From Hydractinia symbiolongicarpus (lineage: Eukaryota > Cnidaria > Hydrozoa > Anthoathecata > Hydractiniidae), in the NCBI RefSeq assembly GCF_029227915.1, contig NC_079877.1, forward strand, positions 6,326,001 to 6,390,000: a stretch of 64,000 nucleotides of DNA, given 5' to 3'. The notes under the pieces are model-generated. The model made no database searches, had not been told where the DNA came from, and saw nothing but the letters and a program-made list of their open reading frames with translations. Every line of letters begins with the position of its first letter. Position 1 is the first letter of the stretch. The translations under genes were made by a program, and so were the position numbers. Positions 22,081-35,269 of this stretch are shown piece by piece.

Positions 22081-24921
22081 TTAAATTATTTTTTCACCAC
22101 TAAAACGCATGAGACTTGTAGTTTTCAAGAATGTTTTCATTTTTGATGAGACGCTGAATAAAAGCAGTTTAATCGCCGGCAAACAAAAACCTGCGATTTC
22201 CCGTAAATCTCGGACTCGGCCCGTATAGTCAAAAGTGTACAAAGAAAGTACCCAGGGAGTAAACTCATTTCCCGAACGATTTTTTAAATTATTTTTCACC
22301 ACTAAAACGCATGAGACTTGTAGTTTTTAAAAATGTTTTCATTTTTGATGAGACGCTGAATAAAAGAAGTTTAATCGCCGGCAAACGAAATCCTGCGACT
22401 TCCCGTAAATCCTGGACTCCGCCCGTATAGTCAAAAGTATACAAAGAAAGTACCCAGGGAGTAAACTCATTTCCCAAACGATTTTTTAAATTATTATTTC
22501 ACCACTAAAACGCATGAGACTTGTAGTTTTCAAGAATGTTTTCATTTTTGATGAGACGCTGAATAAAAGCAGTTTAATCGCCGGCAAATGAAAACCTGCG
22601 ATTTCCCGTAAATCCCGGACTCGGCCCGTATAGTCAAAAGTATACAAAGAAAGTACCCAGGGAGTAAACTCATTTCGAGAACGATTTTTTAAATTATTTT
22701 TTCACCACTAAAACGCATAAGACTTGTAGTTTTTAAAAATGTTTTCATTTTTGATGAGACGCTGAATAAAAGAAGTTTAATCGCCGGCAAACTAAAACCC
22801 GCGATTTCCCGTAAATCCCGGGCTTGGCCCTTATAGTCAAAAGCATACAAAGAAAGTACCCAGGGAGTAAACTCATTTCCCGAACGATTTTTTAAATTAC
22901 TTTTTCACCACTAAAACGCATGAGACTTGTAGTTTTTAAAAATGTTTTCATTTTTAATGAGACGCTGAATAAAAGAAGTTTAATCGCCGGCAAACGAAAA
23001 CCTGCGATTTCCCGTAAATCCTAGACTCGGCCCGTATAGTCAAAAGTATACAAAGAATGTACCCAGGGAGTAAACTTATTTCCCAAACGATTTTTTAAAT
23101 TATTACTTCACCACTAATGCCCATGAGACTTGTAGTTTTTAAAAATGTTTTCATTTTTGATGAGACGCTGAATAAAAGAAGTTTAATCGCCGGCAAACGA
23201 AAACCCGCGATTTCCCGTAAATCCCGGGCTCGGCCCGTATAGTTAAAAGTATACAAGGAAAGTACCCAGTGAGTAAACTCATTTCCCGAACAAATTTTTA
23301 AATTATTTTTTCACCACTAAAACGTATGAGACTTGTAGTTTTCAAAAATGTTTTCTTTTTTGATGAGACGCTGAATAAAAGAAGTTTAATCGCCGGCAAA
23401 TGAAAACCTGCGATTTCCCGTAAATCCCGGACTCGGCCCGTATAGTCAAAAGTATACAAAGAAAGTACCCAGGGTGTAAACTCATTTCCCGAACAATTTT
23501 TTAAATTATTTTTTCACCACTAAAACGCATGAGACTTGTAGTTTTCAAAAATGTTTTCATTTTTGATGAGACGCTGAATTAAAGAAGTTTAATCGCCGGC
23601 AAACGAAAACCTGCGATTTCCCGTAAATCCCGTACTCGGCCCGTATAGTCTAAAGTATACAAGGAAAGTACCCAGGGAGTAAACTCATTTCCCAAACGAT
23701 TTTTTAAATTTTTATTCCACCACTAAAGCCCATGAGACTTGTAGTTTTTAAAAATGTTTTCATTTTTGATGAGACGCTGAATAAAAGAAGTTTAATCGCC
23801 GGCAAACGAAAACCCGCAATTTTCCGTAAATCCCGGTCTCGGCCCGTATAGTCAAAAGTATACAAGGAAAGCACCCAGTGAGTAAACTCATTTCCCTAAC
23901 GAATTTTTAAATTATTTTTTCACCACTAAAACGCATGAGACTTGTAGTTTTCAAAAATGTTTTCATTTTTGATCAGACGCTGAATATAAGAAGTTTAATC
24001 GCCGGCAAACGAAAACCTGCGATTTCCCGTAAATCCCGGACTCGGCCCGTATAGTCAAAAGTATACAAAGAGAGTACCCAGGGTGTAAACTCATTTCCCG
24101 AACGATTTTTTAAATTATTTTTTCACCACTAAAACGCATGAGACTTGTAGTTTTCAAAAATGTTTTCATTTTTGATGAGACGCTGAATAAAAGAAGTTTA
24201 ATCGCCTGCAAACGAAAACCTGCGATTTCCCGTAAATCCCGGACTCGGCCCGTATAGTCAAAAGTATAAAAAGAAAGTACCCAGGGAGTAAACTCATTTC
24301 CCAAACGATTTTTTAAATTATTTTTTCACCACTAAAACGCATGAGAATTGTAGTTTTTAAAAATGTTTTCATTTTTGATGAGACGCCGAATAAAAGAAGT
24401 TCAATCGCCGGCAAACGAAAACCTGCGATTTCCCCTAAATCCCGGACTCGGCCCGTATAGTCAAAAGTATACAAAGAGAGTACCCAGGGTGTAAACTCAT
24501 TTCCCGAACGATTTTTTAAATTATTTTTTCACCACTAAAACCCATGAGACTTGTAGTTTTCAAAAATGTTTTCATTTTTGATGAGACGCTGAATAAAAGA
24601 AGTTTAATCGCCTGCAAACGAAAACCTGCGATTTCCCGTAAATCCCGGACTCGGCCCGTATAGTCAAAAGTATACAAAGAAAGTACCGAGGGAGTAAACT
24701 CATTTCCCAAACGATTTTTTAAATTATTTTTTCACCACTAAAACGCATGAGACTTGTAGTTTTCAAAAATGTTTTCATTTTTGATCAGACGCTGTATAAA
24801 AGAAGTTTAATCGCCGGCAAACGAAAACCTGCGATTTCCCGTAAATCCCGGACTCGGCCCGTATAGTCAAAAGTATACAAAGAGAGTACCCGAGGTGTAA
24901 ACTCATTTCCCGAACGATTTT
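22081..24921 (+). repeat. Family C higher-order unit, copy 1 (14 monomers)
   Basis: It begins with an 'aaaagcagtttaatcgcc' plus 'gtgtacaaag' monomer and a 202-bp neighbour. The marker 'ggcccttata' is at 22826. The run 'tttttaatgag', 'cgggctcgg', 'gttttcttttttg', 'gaattaaag', 'attttccg' follows. The part from about 23560 to 24985 is copied again 9537 bp downstream at 33100-34520. The next unit start is 2841 bp away, while the marker repeats at 2435 bp, so two monomers were lost or gained between them. Confidence 0.8.
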
Positions 24922-27900
24922 TTAAATTATTTTTTCACCACTAAAACGCATGAGACTTGCAGTTTTCAAAAATGTTTTCATTTTTGATGAGACGCTGAAT
25001 AAAAGCAGTTTAATCGCCGGCAAACGAAAACCTGCGATTTCCCGTAAATCTCGGACTCGGCCCGTATAGTCAAAAGTGTACAAAGAAAGTACCCAGGGAG
25101 TAAACTCATTTCCCGAACGATTTTTTAAATTATTTTTCACCACTAAAACGCATGAGACTTGTAGTTTTTAAAAATGTTTTCATTTTTGATGAGACGCTGA
25201 ATAAAAGAAGTTTAATCGCCGGCAAACTAAAACCCGCGATTTCCCGTAAATCCCGGGCTTGGCCCTTATAGTCAAAAGCATACAAAGAAAGTACCCAGGG
25301 AGTAAACTCATTTCCCGAACGATTTTTTAAATTACTTTTTCACCACTAAAACGCATGAGACTTGTAGTTTTTAAAAATGTTTTCATTTTTAATGAGACGC
25401 TGAATAAAAGAAGTTTAATCGCCGGCAAACGAAAACCTGCGATTTCCCGTAAATCCTAGACTCGGCCCGTATAGTCAAAAGTATACAAAGAATGTACCCA
25501 GGGAGTAAACTCATTTCCCAAACGATTTTTTAAATTATTACTTCACCACTAATGCCCATGAGACTTGTAGTTTTTAAAAATGTTTTCATTTTTGATGAGA
25601 CGCTGAATAAAAGAAGTTTAATCGCCGGCAAACGAAAACCCGCGATTTCCCGTAAATCCGGGGCTCGGCCCGTATAGTTAAAAGTATACAAGGAAAGTAC
25701 CCAGTGAGTAAACTCATTTCCCGAACAAATTTTTAAATTATTTTTTCACCACTAAAACGTATGAGACTTGTAGTTTTCAAAAATGTTTTCTTTTTTGATG
25801 AGACGCTGAATAAAAGAAGTTTAATCGCCGGCAAACGAAAACCTGCGATTTCCCGTAAATCCCGGACTCGGCCCGTATAGTCAAAAGTATACAAGGAAAG
25901 TACCCAGGGAGTAAACTCATTTCCCAAACGATTTTTTAAATTTTTATTCCACCACTAAAGCCCATGAGACTTGTAGTTTTTAAAAATGTTTTCATTTTTG
26001 ATGAGACGCTGAATAAAAGAAGTTTAATCGCCGGCAAACGAAAACCCGCAATTTTCCGTAAATCCCGGTCTCGGCCCGTATAGTCAAAAGTATACAAGGA
26101 AAGCACCCAGTGAGTAAACTCATTTCCCTAACGAATTTTTAAATTATTTTTTCACCACTAAAACGCATGAGACTTGTAGTTTTTAAAAATGTTTTCATTT
26201 TTGATCAGACGCTGAATATAAGAAGTTTAATCGCCGGCAAACGAAAACCTGCGATTTCCCGTAAATCCCGGACTCGGCCCGTATAGTCAAAAGTATACAA
26301 AGAGAGTACCCAGGGTGTAAACTCATTTCCCGAACGATTTTTTAAATTATTTTTTCACCACTAAAACGCATGAGACTTGTAGTTTTCAAAAATGTTTTCT
26401 TTTTTGATGAGACGCTGAATAAAAGAAGTTTAATCGCCGGCAAACGAAAACCTGCGATTTCCCGTAAATCCCGGACTCGGCCCGTATAGTCTAAAGTATA
26501 CAAGGAAAGTACCCAGGGAGTAAACTCATTTCCCAAACGATTTTTTAAATTTTTATTTCACCACTAAAGCCCATGAGACTTGTAGTTTTAAAAAATGTTT
26601 TCATTTTTGATGAGACGCTGAATAAAAGAAGTTTAATCGCCGGCAAACGAAAACCCGCAATTTTCCGTAAATCCCGGTCTCGGCCCGTATAGTCAAAAGT
26701 ATACAAGGAAAGCACCCAGTGAGTAAACTCATTTCCCTAACGAATTTTTAAATTATTTTTTCACCACTAAAACGCATGAGACTTGTACTTTTCAAAAATG
26801 TTTTCATTTTTGATCAGACGCTGAATATAAGAAGTTTAATCGCCAGCAAACGAAAACCTGCGATTTCCCGTAAATCCCGGACTCGGCCCGTATAGTCAAA
26901 AGTATACAAAGAGAGTACCCAGGGTGTAAACTCATTTCCCAAACGATTTTTTAAATTATTTTTTCACCACTAAAACGCATGAGACTTGTAGTTTTCAAAA
27001 ATGTTTTCATTTTTGATGAGACGCTGAATAAAAGAAGTTTAATCGCCTGCAAACGAAAACCTGCGATTTCCCGTAAATCCCGGACTCGGCCCGTATAGTC
27101 AAAAGTATACAAAGAAAGTACCCAGGGAGTAAACTCATTTCGAGAACGATTTTTTAAATTATTTTTTCACCACTAAAACGCATAAGACTTGTAGTTTTTA
27201 AAAATGTTTTCATTTTTGATGAGACGCTGAATAAAAGAAGTTTAATCGCCGGCAAACTAAAACCCGCGATTTCCCGTAAATCCCGGGCTTGGCCCTTATA
27301 GTCAAAAGCATACAAAGAAAGTACCCAGGGAGTAAACTCATTTCCCGAACGATTTTTTAAATTACTTTTTCACCACTAAAACGCATGAGACTTGTAGTTT
27401 TTAAAAATGTTTTCTTTTTTGATGAGACGCTGAATAAAAGAAGTTTAATCGCCGGCAAATGAAAACCTGCGATTTCCCGTAAATCCCGGACTCGGCCCGT
27501 ATAGTCAAAAGTATACAAAGAAAGTACCCAGGGTGTAAACTCATTTCCCGAACAATTTTTTAAATTATTTTTTCACCACTAAAACGCATGAGACTTGTAG
27601 TTTTCAAAAATGTTTTCATTTTTGATGAGACGCTGAATTAAAGAAGTTTAATCGCCGGCAAACGAAAACCTGCGATTTCCCGTAAATCCCGTACTCGGCC
27701 CGTATAGTCTAAAGTATACAAGGAAAGTACCCAGGGTGTAAACTCATTTCCCGAACGATTTTTTAAATTATTTTTTCACCACTAAAACGCATGAGACTTG
27801 TAGTTTTCAAAAATGTTTTCATTTTTGATGAGACGCTGAATAAAAGAAGTTTAATCGCCTGCAAACGAAAACCTGCGATTTCCCGTAAATCCCGGACTCG

Positions 27901-28168
27901 GCCCGTATAGTCAAAAGTATACAAAGAAAGTACCGAGGGAGTAAACTCATTTCCCAAACGATTTTTTAAATTATTTTTTCACCACTAAAACGCATGAGAC
28001 TTGTAGTTTTCAAAAATGTTTTCATTTTTGATCAGACGCTGTATAAAAGAAGTTTAATCGCCGGCAAACGAAAACCTGCGATTTCCCGTAAATCCCGGAC
28101 TCGGCCCGTATAGTCAAAAGTATACAAAGAGAGTACCCGAGGTGTAAACTCATTTCCCGAACGATTTT
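24922..28168 (+). repeat. Family C higher-order unit, copy 2 (16 monomers)
   Basis: The 'ggcccttata' marker is at 25261 and again at 27291, so this unit contains an internal partial repeat of ten monomers. It ends in the same 'gagaccgtat'-free 'gatcagacgctgtataaaag' plus 'cgaggtg' monomer as copies 1 and 3. The start of the next unit is 3247 bp downstream, and the marker monomers 25261 and 28508 keep that same lag. Confidence 0.8.
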
Positions 28169-30684
28169 TTAAATTATTTTTTCACCACTAAAACGCATGA
28201 GACTTGCAGTTTTCAAAAATGTTTTCATTTTTGATGAGACGCTGAATAAAAGCAGTTTAATCGCCAGCAAACGAAAACCTGCGATTTCCCGTAAATCTCG
28301 GACTCGGCCCGTATAGTCAAAAGTGTACAAAGAAAGTACCCAGGGAGTAAACTCATTTCCCGAACGATTTTTTAAATTATTTTTCACCACTAAAACGCAT
28401 GAGACTTGTTGTTTTTAAAAATGTTTTCATTTTTGATGAGACGCTGAATAAAAGAAGTTTAATCGCCGGCAAACTAAAACCCGCGATTTCCCGTAAATCC
28501 CGGGCTTGGCCCTTATAGTCAAAAGCATACAAAGAAAGTACCCAGGGAGTAAACTCATTTCCCGAACGATTTTTTAAATTACTTTTTCACCACTAAAACG
28601 CATGAGACTTGTAGTTTTTAAAAATGTTTTCATTTTTAATGAGACGCTGAATAAAAGAAGTTTAATCGCCGGCAAACGAAAACCTGCGATTTCCCGTAAA
28701 TCCTAGACTCGGCCCGTATAGTCAAAAGTATACAAAGAATGTACCCAGGGAGTAAACTCATTTCCCAAACGATTTTTTAAATTATTACTTCACCACTAAT
28801 GCCCATGAGACTTGTAGTTTTTAAAAATGTTTTCATTTTTGATGAGACGCTGAATAAAAGAAGTTTAATCGCCGGCAAACGAAAACCCGCGATTTCCCGT
28901 AAATCCCGGGCTCGGCCCGTATAGTTAAAAGTATACAAGGAAAGTACCCAGTGAGTAAACTCATTTCCCGAACAAATTTTTAAATTATTTTTTCACCACT
29001 AAAACGTATGAGACTTGTAGTTTTCAAAAATGTTTTCTTTTTTGATGAGACGCTGAATAAAAGAAGTTTAATCGCCGGCAAACGAAAACCTGCGATTTCC
29101 CGTAAATCCCGGACTCGGCCCGTATAGTCAAAAGTATACAAAGAAAGTACCCAGGGTGTAAACTCATTTCCCGAACAATTTTTTAAATTATTTTTTCACC
29201 ACTAAAACGCATGAGACTTGTAGTTTTCAAAAATGTTTTCATTTTTGATGAGACGCTGAATTAAAGAAGTTTAATCGCCGGCAAACGAAAACCTGCGATT
29301 TCCCGTAAATCCCGTACTCGGTCCGTATAGTCTAAAGTATACAAGGAAAGTACCCAGGGAGTAAACTCATTTCCCAAACGATTTTTTAAATTTTTATTCC
29401 ACCACTAAAGCCCATGAGACTTGTAGTTTTTAAAAATGTTTTCATTTTTGATGAGACGCTGAATAAAAGAAGTTTAATCGCCGGCAAACGAAAACCCGCA
29501 ATTTTCCGTAAATCCCGGTCTCGGCCCGTATAGTCAAAAGTATACAAGGAAAGCACCCAGTGAGTAAACTCATTTCCCTAACGAATTTTTAAATTATTTT
29601 TTCACCACTAAAACGCATGAGACTTGTAGTTTTCAAAAATGTTTTCATTTTTGATCAGACGCTGAATATAAGAAGTTTAATCGCCGGCAAACGAAAACCT
29701 GCGATTTCCCGTAAATCTTGGACTCGGCCCGTATAGTCAAAAGTATACAAAGAGAGTACCCAGGGTGTAAACTCATTTCCCGAACGATTTTTTAAATTAT
29801 TTTTTCACCACTAAAACGCATGAGACTTGTAGTTTTCAAAAATGTTTTCATTTTTGATGAGACGCTGAATAAAAGAAGTTTAATCGCCTGCAAACGAAAA
29901 CCTGCGATTTCCCGTAAATCTTGGACTCGGCCCGTATAGTCAAAAGTATACAAAGAGAGTACCCAGGGTGTAAACTCATTTCCCGAACGATTTTTTAAAT
30001 TATTTTTTCACCACTAAAACGCATGAGACTTGTAGTTTTCAAAAATGTTTTCATTTTTGATGAGACGCTGAATAAAAGAAGTTTAATCGCCTGCAAACGA
30101 AAACCTGCGATTTCCCGTAAATCCCGGACTCGGCCCGTATAGTCAAAAGTATACAAAGAAAGTACCCAGGGAGTAAACTCATTTCCCAAACGATTTTTTA
30201 AATTATTTTTTCACCACTAAAACGCATGAGAATTGTAGTTTTCAAAAATGTTTTCATTTTTGATGAGACGCTGTATAAAAGAAGTTTAATCGCCTGCAAA
30301 CGAAAACCTGCGATTTCCCGTAAATCCCGGACTCGGCCCGTATAGTCAAAAGTATACAAAGAAAGTACCCAGGGTGTAAACTCATTTCCCGAACGATTTT
30401 TTAAATTATTTTTTCACCACTAAAACGCATGAGACTTGTAGTTTTCAAAAATGTTTTCATTTTTGATGAGACGCTGAATAAAAGAAGTTTAATCGCCTGC
30501 AAACGAAAACCTGCGATTTCCCGTAAATCCCGGACTCGGCCCGTATAGTCAAAAGTATACAAAGAGAGTACCCGAGGTGTAAACTCATTTCCCGAACGAT
30601 TTTTTAAATTATTTTTTCACCACTAAAACGCATGAGACTTGTAGTTTTCAAAAATGTTTTCATTTTTGATCAGACGCTGTATAA
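28169..30684 (+). repeat. Family C higher-order unit, copy 3
   Basis: Follows copy 2 from its first monomer ('aaaagcag', 'atcgccagc', 'gtgtacaaag') through the marker at 28508 and the 'gttttcttttttg' and 'gaattaaag' monomers. It then ends in a run of 'cctgc' and 'gatcag' monomers. A local change 'aaatcttggactcgg' occurs in two adjacent monomers (29710 and 29920), a fresh single-monomer spread. Confidence 0.8.
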
Positions 30685-32104
30685 AAGAAGTTTAATCGCC
30701 GGCAAACGAAAACCTGCGATTTCCCGTAAATCTCGGACTGGGCCCGTATAGTCAAAAGTGTACAAAGAAAGTACCCAGGGAGTAAACTCATTTCCCAAAC
30801 GATTTTTTAAATTATTTTTCACCACTAAAACGCATGAGACTTGTAGTTTTTAAAAATGTTTTCATTTTTGATGAGACGCTGAATAAAAGAAGTTTAATCG
30901 CCGGCAAACGAAAACCTGCGATTTCCCGTAAATCCTGGACTCCGCCCGTATAGTCAAAAGTATACAAAGAAAGTACCCAGGGAGTAAACTCATTTCCCAA
31001 ACGATTTTTTAAATTATTATATCACCACTAAAACGCATGAGACTTGTAGTTTTCAAGAATGTTTTCATTTTTGATGAGACGCTGAATAAAAGCAGTTTAA
31101 TCGCCGGCAAACGAAAACCTGCGATTTCCCGTAAATCCCGGACTCGGCCCGTATAGTCAAAAGTATACAAAGAAAGTACCCAGGGAGTAAACTCATTTCG
31201 AGAACGATTTTTTAAATTATTTTTTCACCACTAAAACGCATAAGACTTGTAGTTTTTAAAAATGTTTTCATTTTTGATGAGACGCTGAATAAAAGAAGTT
31301 TAATCGCCGGCAAACTAAAACCCGCGATTTCCCGTAAATCCCAGGCTTGGCCCTTATAGTCAAAAGCATACAAAGAAAGTACCCAGGGAGTAAACTCATT
31401 TCCCGAACGATTTTTTAAATTACTTTTTCACCACTAAAACGCATGAGACTTGTAGTTTTTAAAAATGTTTTCATTTTTAATGAGACGCTGAATAAAAGAA
31501 GTTTAATCGCCGGAAAACGAAAACCTGCGATTTCCCGTAAATCCTAGACTCGGCCCGTATAGTCAAAAGTATACAAAGAATGTACCCAGGGAGTAAACTC
31601 ATTTCCCAAACGATTTTTTAAATTATTACTTCACCACTAATGCCCATGAGACTTGTAGTTTTCAAAAATGTTTTCATTTTTGATGAGACGCTGAATTAAA
31701 GAAGTTTAATCGCCGGCAAACGAAAACCTGCGATTTCCCGTAAATCCCGTACTCGGCCCGTATAGTCTAAAGTATACAAGGAAAGTACCCAGGGAGTAAA
31801 CGCATTTCCCAAACGATTTTTTAAATTTTTATTCCACCACTAAAGCCCATGAGACTTGTAGTTTTTAAAAATGTTTTCATTTTTGATGAGACGCTGAATA
31901 AAAGAAGTTTAATCGCCGGCAAACGAAAACCCGCAATTTTCCGTAAATCCCGGTCTCGGCCCGTATAGTCAAAAGTATACAAGGAAAGCACCCAGTGAGT
32001 AAACTCATTTCCCTAACGAATTTTTAAATTATTTTTTCACCACTAAAACGCATGAGACTTGTAGTTTTCAAAAATGTTTTCATTTTTGATCAGACGCTGA
32101 ATAT
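30685..32104 (+). repeat. 7-monomer unit, copy 1 (lag 1420, identical)
   Basis: Line-by-line comparison with 32105-33570 at a lag of 1420 bp shows no difference over about 1466 bp. Rare shared marks are 'tctcggactgggcc', 'ctggactccgccc', 'attattatatcaccac', 'ttttcaagaatg', 'cccaggcttggccc', 'cggaaaacg' and 'gagtaaacgcattt'. The left boundary is where 'gctgtataaaag' (about 30677) differs from 'gctgaatataag' (about 32097). Confidence 0.92.
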
Positions 32105-33570
32105 AAGAAGTTTAATCGCCGGCAAACGAAAACCTGCGATTTCCCGTAAATCTCGGACTGGGCCCGTATAGTCAAAAGTGTACAAAGAAAGTACCCAGGG
32201 AGTAAACTCATTTCCCAAACGATTTTTTAAATTATTTTTCACCACTAAAACGCATGAGACTTGTAGTTTTTAAAAATGTTTTCATTTTTGATGAGACGCT
32301 GAATAAAAGAAGTTTAATCGCCGGCAAACGAAAACCTGCGATTTCCCGTAAATCCTGGACTCCGCCCGTATAGTCAAAAGTATACAAAGAAAGTACCCAG
32401 GGAGTAAACTCATTTCCCAAACGATTTTTTAAATTATTATATCACCACTAAAACGCATGAGACTTGTAGTTTTCAAGAATGTTTTCATTTTTGATGAGAC
32501 GCTGAATAAAAGCAGTTTAATCGCCGGCAAACGAAAACCTGCGATTTCCCGTAAATCCCGGACTCGGCCCGTATAGTCAAAAGTATACAAAGAAAGTACC
32601 CAGGGAGTAAACTCATTTCGAGAACGATTTTTTAAATTATTTTTTCACCACTAAAACGCATAAGACTTGTAGTTTTTAAAAATGTTTTCATTTTTGATGA
32701 GACGCTGAATAAAAGAAGTTTAATCGCCGGCAAACTAAAACCCGCGATTTCCCGTAAATCCCAGGCTTGGCCCTTATAGTCAAAAGCATACAAAGAAAGT
32801 ACCCAGGGAGTAAACTCATTTCCCGAACGATTTTTTAAATTACTTTTTCACCACTAAAACGCATGAGACTTGTAGTTTTTAAAAATGTTTTCATTTTTAA
32901 TGAGACGCTGAATAAAAGAAGTTTAATCGCCGGAAAACGAAAACCTGCGATTTCCCGTAAATCCTAGACTCGGCCCGTATAGTCAAAAGTATACAAAGAA
33001 TGTACCCAGGGAGTAAACTCATTTCCCAAACGATTTTTTAAATTATTACTTCACCACTAATGCCCATGAGACTTGTAGTTTTCAAAAATGTTTTCATTTT
33101 TGATGAGACGCTGAATTAAAGAAGTTTAATCGCCGGCAAACGAAAACCTGCGATTTCCCGTAAATCCCGTACTCGGCCCGTATAGTCTAAAGTATACAAG
33201 GAAAGTACCCAGGGAGTAAACGCATTTCCCAAACGATTTTTTAAATTTTTATTCCACCACTAAAGCCCATGAGACTTGTAGTTTTTAAAAATGTTTTCAT
33301 TTTTGATGAGACGCTGAATAAAAGAAGTTTAATCGCCGGCAAACGAAAACCCGCAATTTTCCGTAAATCCCGGTCTCGGCCCGTATAGTCAAAAGTATAC
33401 AAGGAAAGCACCCAGTGAGTAAACTCATTTCCCTAACGAATTTTTAAATTATTTTTTCACCACTAAAACGCATGAGACTTGTAGTTTTCAAAAATGTTTT
33501 CATTTTTGATCAGACGCTGAATATAAGAAGTTTAATCGCCGGCAAACGAAAACCTGCGATTTCCCGTAAA
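32105..33570 (+). repeat. 7-monomer unit, copy 2 (lag 1420, identical)
   Basis: Second copy of the heptamer. The identical tract ends at about 33570, where 'aaatctcggactggg' in copy 1's successor gives way to 'aaatcccggactcgg'. The lack of any visible mismatch contrasts with about 1% or more between most other duplicated blocks. It is either the newest duplication here or an assembly effect. Confidence 0.92.
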
Positions 33571-34458
33571 TCCCGGACTCGGCCCGTATAGTCAAAAGTA
33601 TACAAAGAGAGTACCCAGGGTGTAAACTCATTTCCCGAACGATTTTTTAAATTATTTTTTCACCACTAAAACGCATCAGACTTGTAGTTTTCAAAAATGT
33701 TTTCATTTTTGATGAGACGCTGAATAAAAGAAGTTTAATCGCCTGCAAACGAAAACCTGCGATTTCCCGTAAATCCCGGACTCGGCCCGTATAGTCAAAA
33801 GTATACAAAGAAAGTACCCAGGGAGTAAACTCATTTCCCAAACGATTTTTTAAATTATTTTTTCACCACTAAAACGCATGAGAATTGTAGTTTTTAAAAA
33901 TGTTTTCATTTTTGATGAGACGCTGAATAAAAGAAGTTCAATCGCCGGCAAACGAAAACCTGCGATTTCCCCTAAATCCCGGACTCGGCCCGTATAGTCA
34001 AAAGTATACAAAGAGAGTACCCAGGGTGTAAACTCATTTCCCGAACGATTTTTTAAATTATTTTTTCACCACTAAAACGCATGAGACTTGTAGTTTTCAA
34101 AAATGTTTTCATTTTTGATGAGACGCTGAATAAAAGAAGTTTAATCGCCTGCAAACGAAAACCTGCGATTTCCCGTAAATCCCGGACTCGGCCCGTATAG
34201 TCAAAAGTATACAAAGAAAGTACCGAGGGAGTAAACTCATTTCCCAAACGATTTTTTAAATTATTTTTTCACCACTAAAACGCATGAGACTTGTAGTTTT
34301 CAAAAATGTTTTCATTTTTGATCAGACGCTGTATAAAAGAAGTTTAATCGCCGGCAAACGAAAACCTGCGATTTCCCGTAAATCCCGGATTCGGCCCGTA
34401 TAGTCAAAAGTATACAAAGAGAGTACCCGAGGTGTAAACTCATTTCCCGAACGATTTT
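33571..34458 (+). repeat. Segment copied from ~24 kb (lag 9537)
   Basis: Monomers with 'gcatcagacttg' (private), 'gagaattgtagttttt' plus 'gttcaatcgcc' plus 'tttcccctaaatcc', 'taccgagggag', and 'gctgtataaaag' plus 'cgaggtg' follow in the same order as 24030-24920. Together with 33100-33570 the match to 23560-24985 covers about 1.4 kb at a constant lag of 9537 bp (47 monomers less 4 bases). Confidence 0.8.
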
Positions 34459-35269
34459 TTAAATTATTTTTTCACCACTAAAACGCATGAGACTTGCAGT
34501 TTTCAAAAATGTTTTCATTTTTGATGAGACGCTGAATAAAAGAAGCTTAATCGCCTGCAAACGAAAACCCTTGATTTCCCGTAAATCCCGGACTCGGCCC
34601 GTATAGTCAAAAGTATACAAGGAAAGTACCCAGGGAGTAAACTCATTTCCCAAACGATTTTTTAAATTATTATTTCACCACTAAAGCCCATGAGACTTGT
34701 AGTTTTTAAAAATGTTTTCATTTTTGATGAGACGCTGAATAAAAGAAGTTTAATCGCCGGCAAACGAAAACCCGCGATTTCCCGTAAATCCCGGACTCGG
34801 CCCGTATAGTCAAAAGTATACAAGGAAAGTACCCAGTGAGTAAACTCATTTCCCAAACGATTTTTTAAATTATTATTTCACCACTAAAGCCCATGAGACT
34901 TGTAGTTTTTAAAAATGTTTTCATTTTTGATGAGACGCTGAATAAAAGAAGTTTAATCGCCGGCAAACGAAAACCCGCGATTTCCCGTAAATCCCGGACT
35001 CGGCCCGTATAGTCAAAAGTATACAAGGAAAGTACCCAGTGAGTAAACTCATTTCCCGAACGAATTTTTAAATTATTTTTTCACCACTAAAACGCATGAG
35101 ACTGGTAGTTTTCAGAATTTTTTCATTTTTGATGAGACGCTTAATAAAAGTGGTTTAATCGCCGGCAAACGAAAACCCGCGATTTCCCGTAAATCCCGGA
35201 CTCGGCCCGTATAGTCAAAAGTATACAAAGAGAGTACCCGAGGTGTAAACTCATTTCCCGAACGATTTT
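34459..35269 (+). repeat. 4-monomer unit, copy 1 (lag 811)
   Basis: 'ttgcag' plus 'cctgc', then two nearly identical 'gcccatgag...cagtgag' monomers, then a 'gactggtagttttcagaa' monomer. It matches 35270-36080. Private differences are 'gaagcttaatc' and 'cccttgattt' in this copy, and a hybrid last monomer (about 35100-35269) that passes from cassette B type 1 into 'gagagtacccgaggtg'. Confidence 0.85.
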
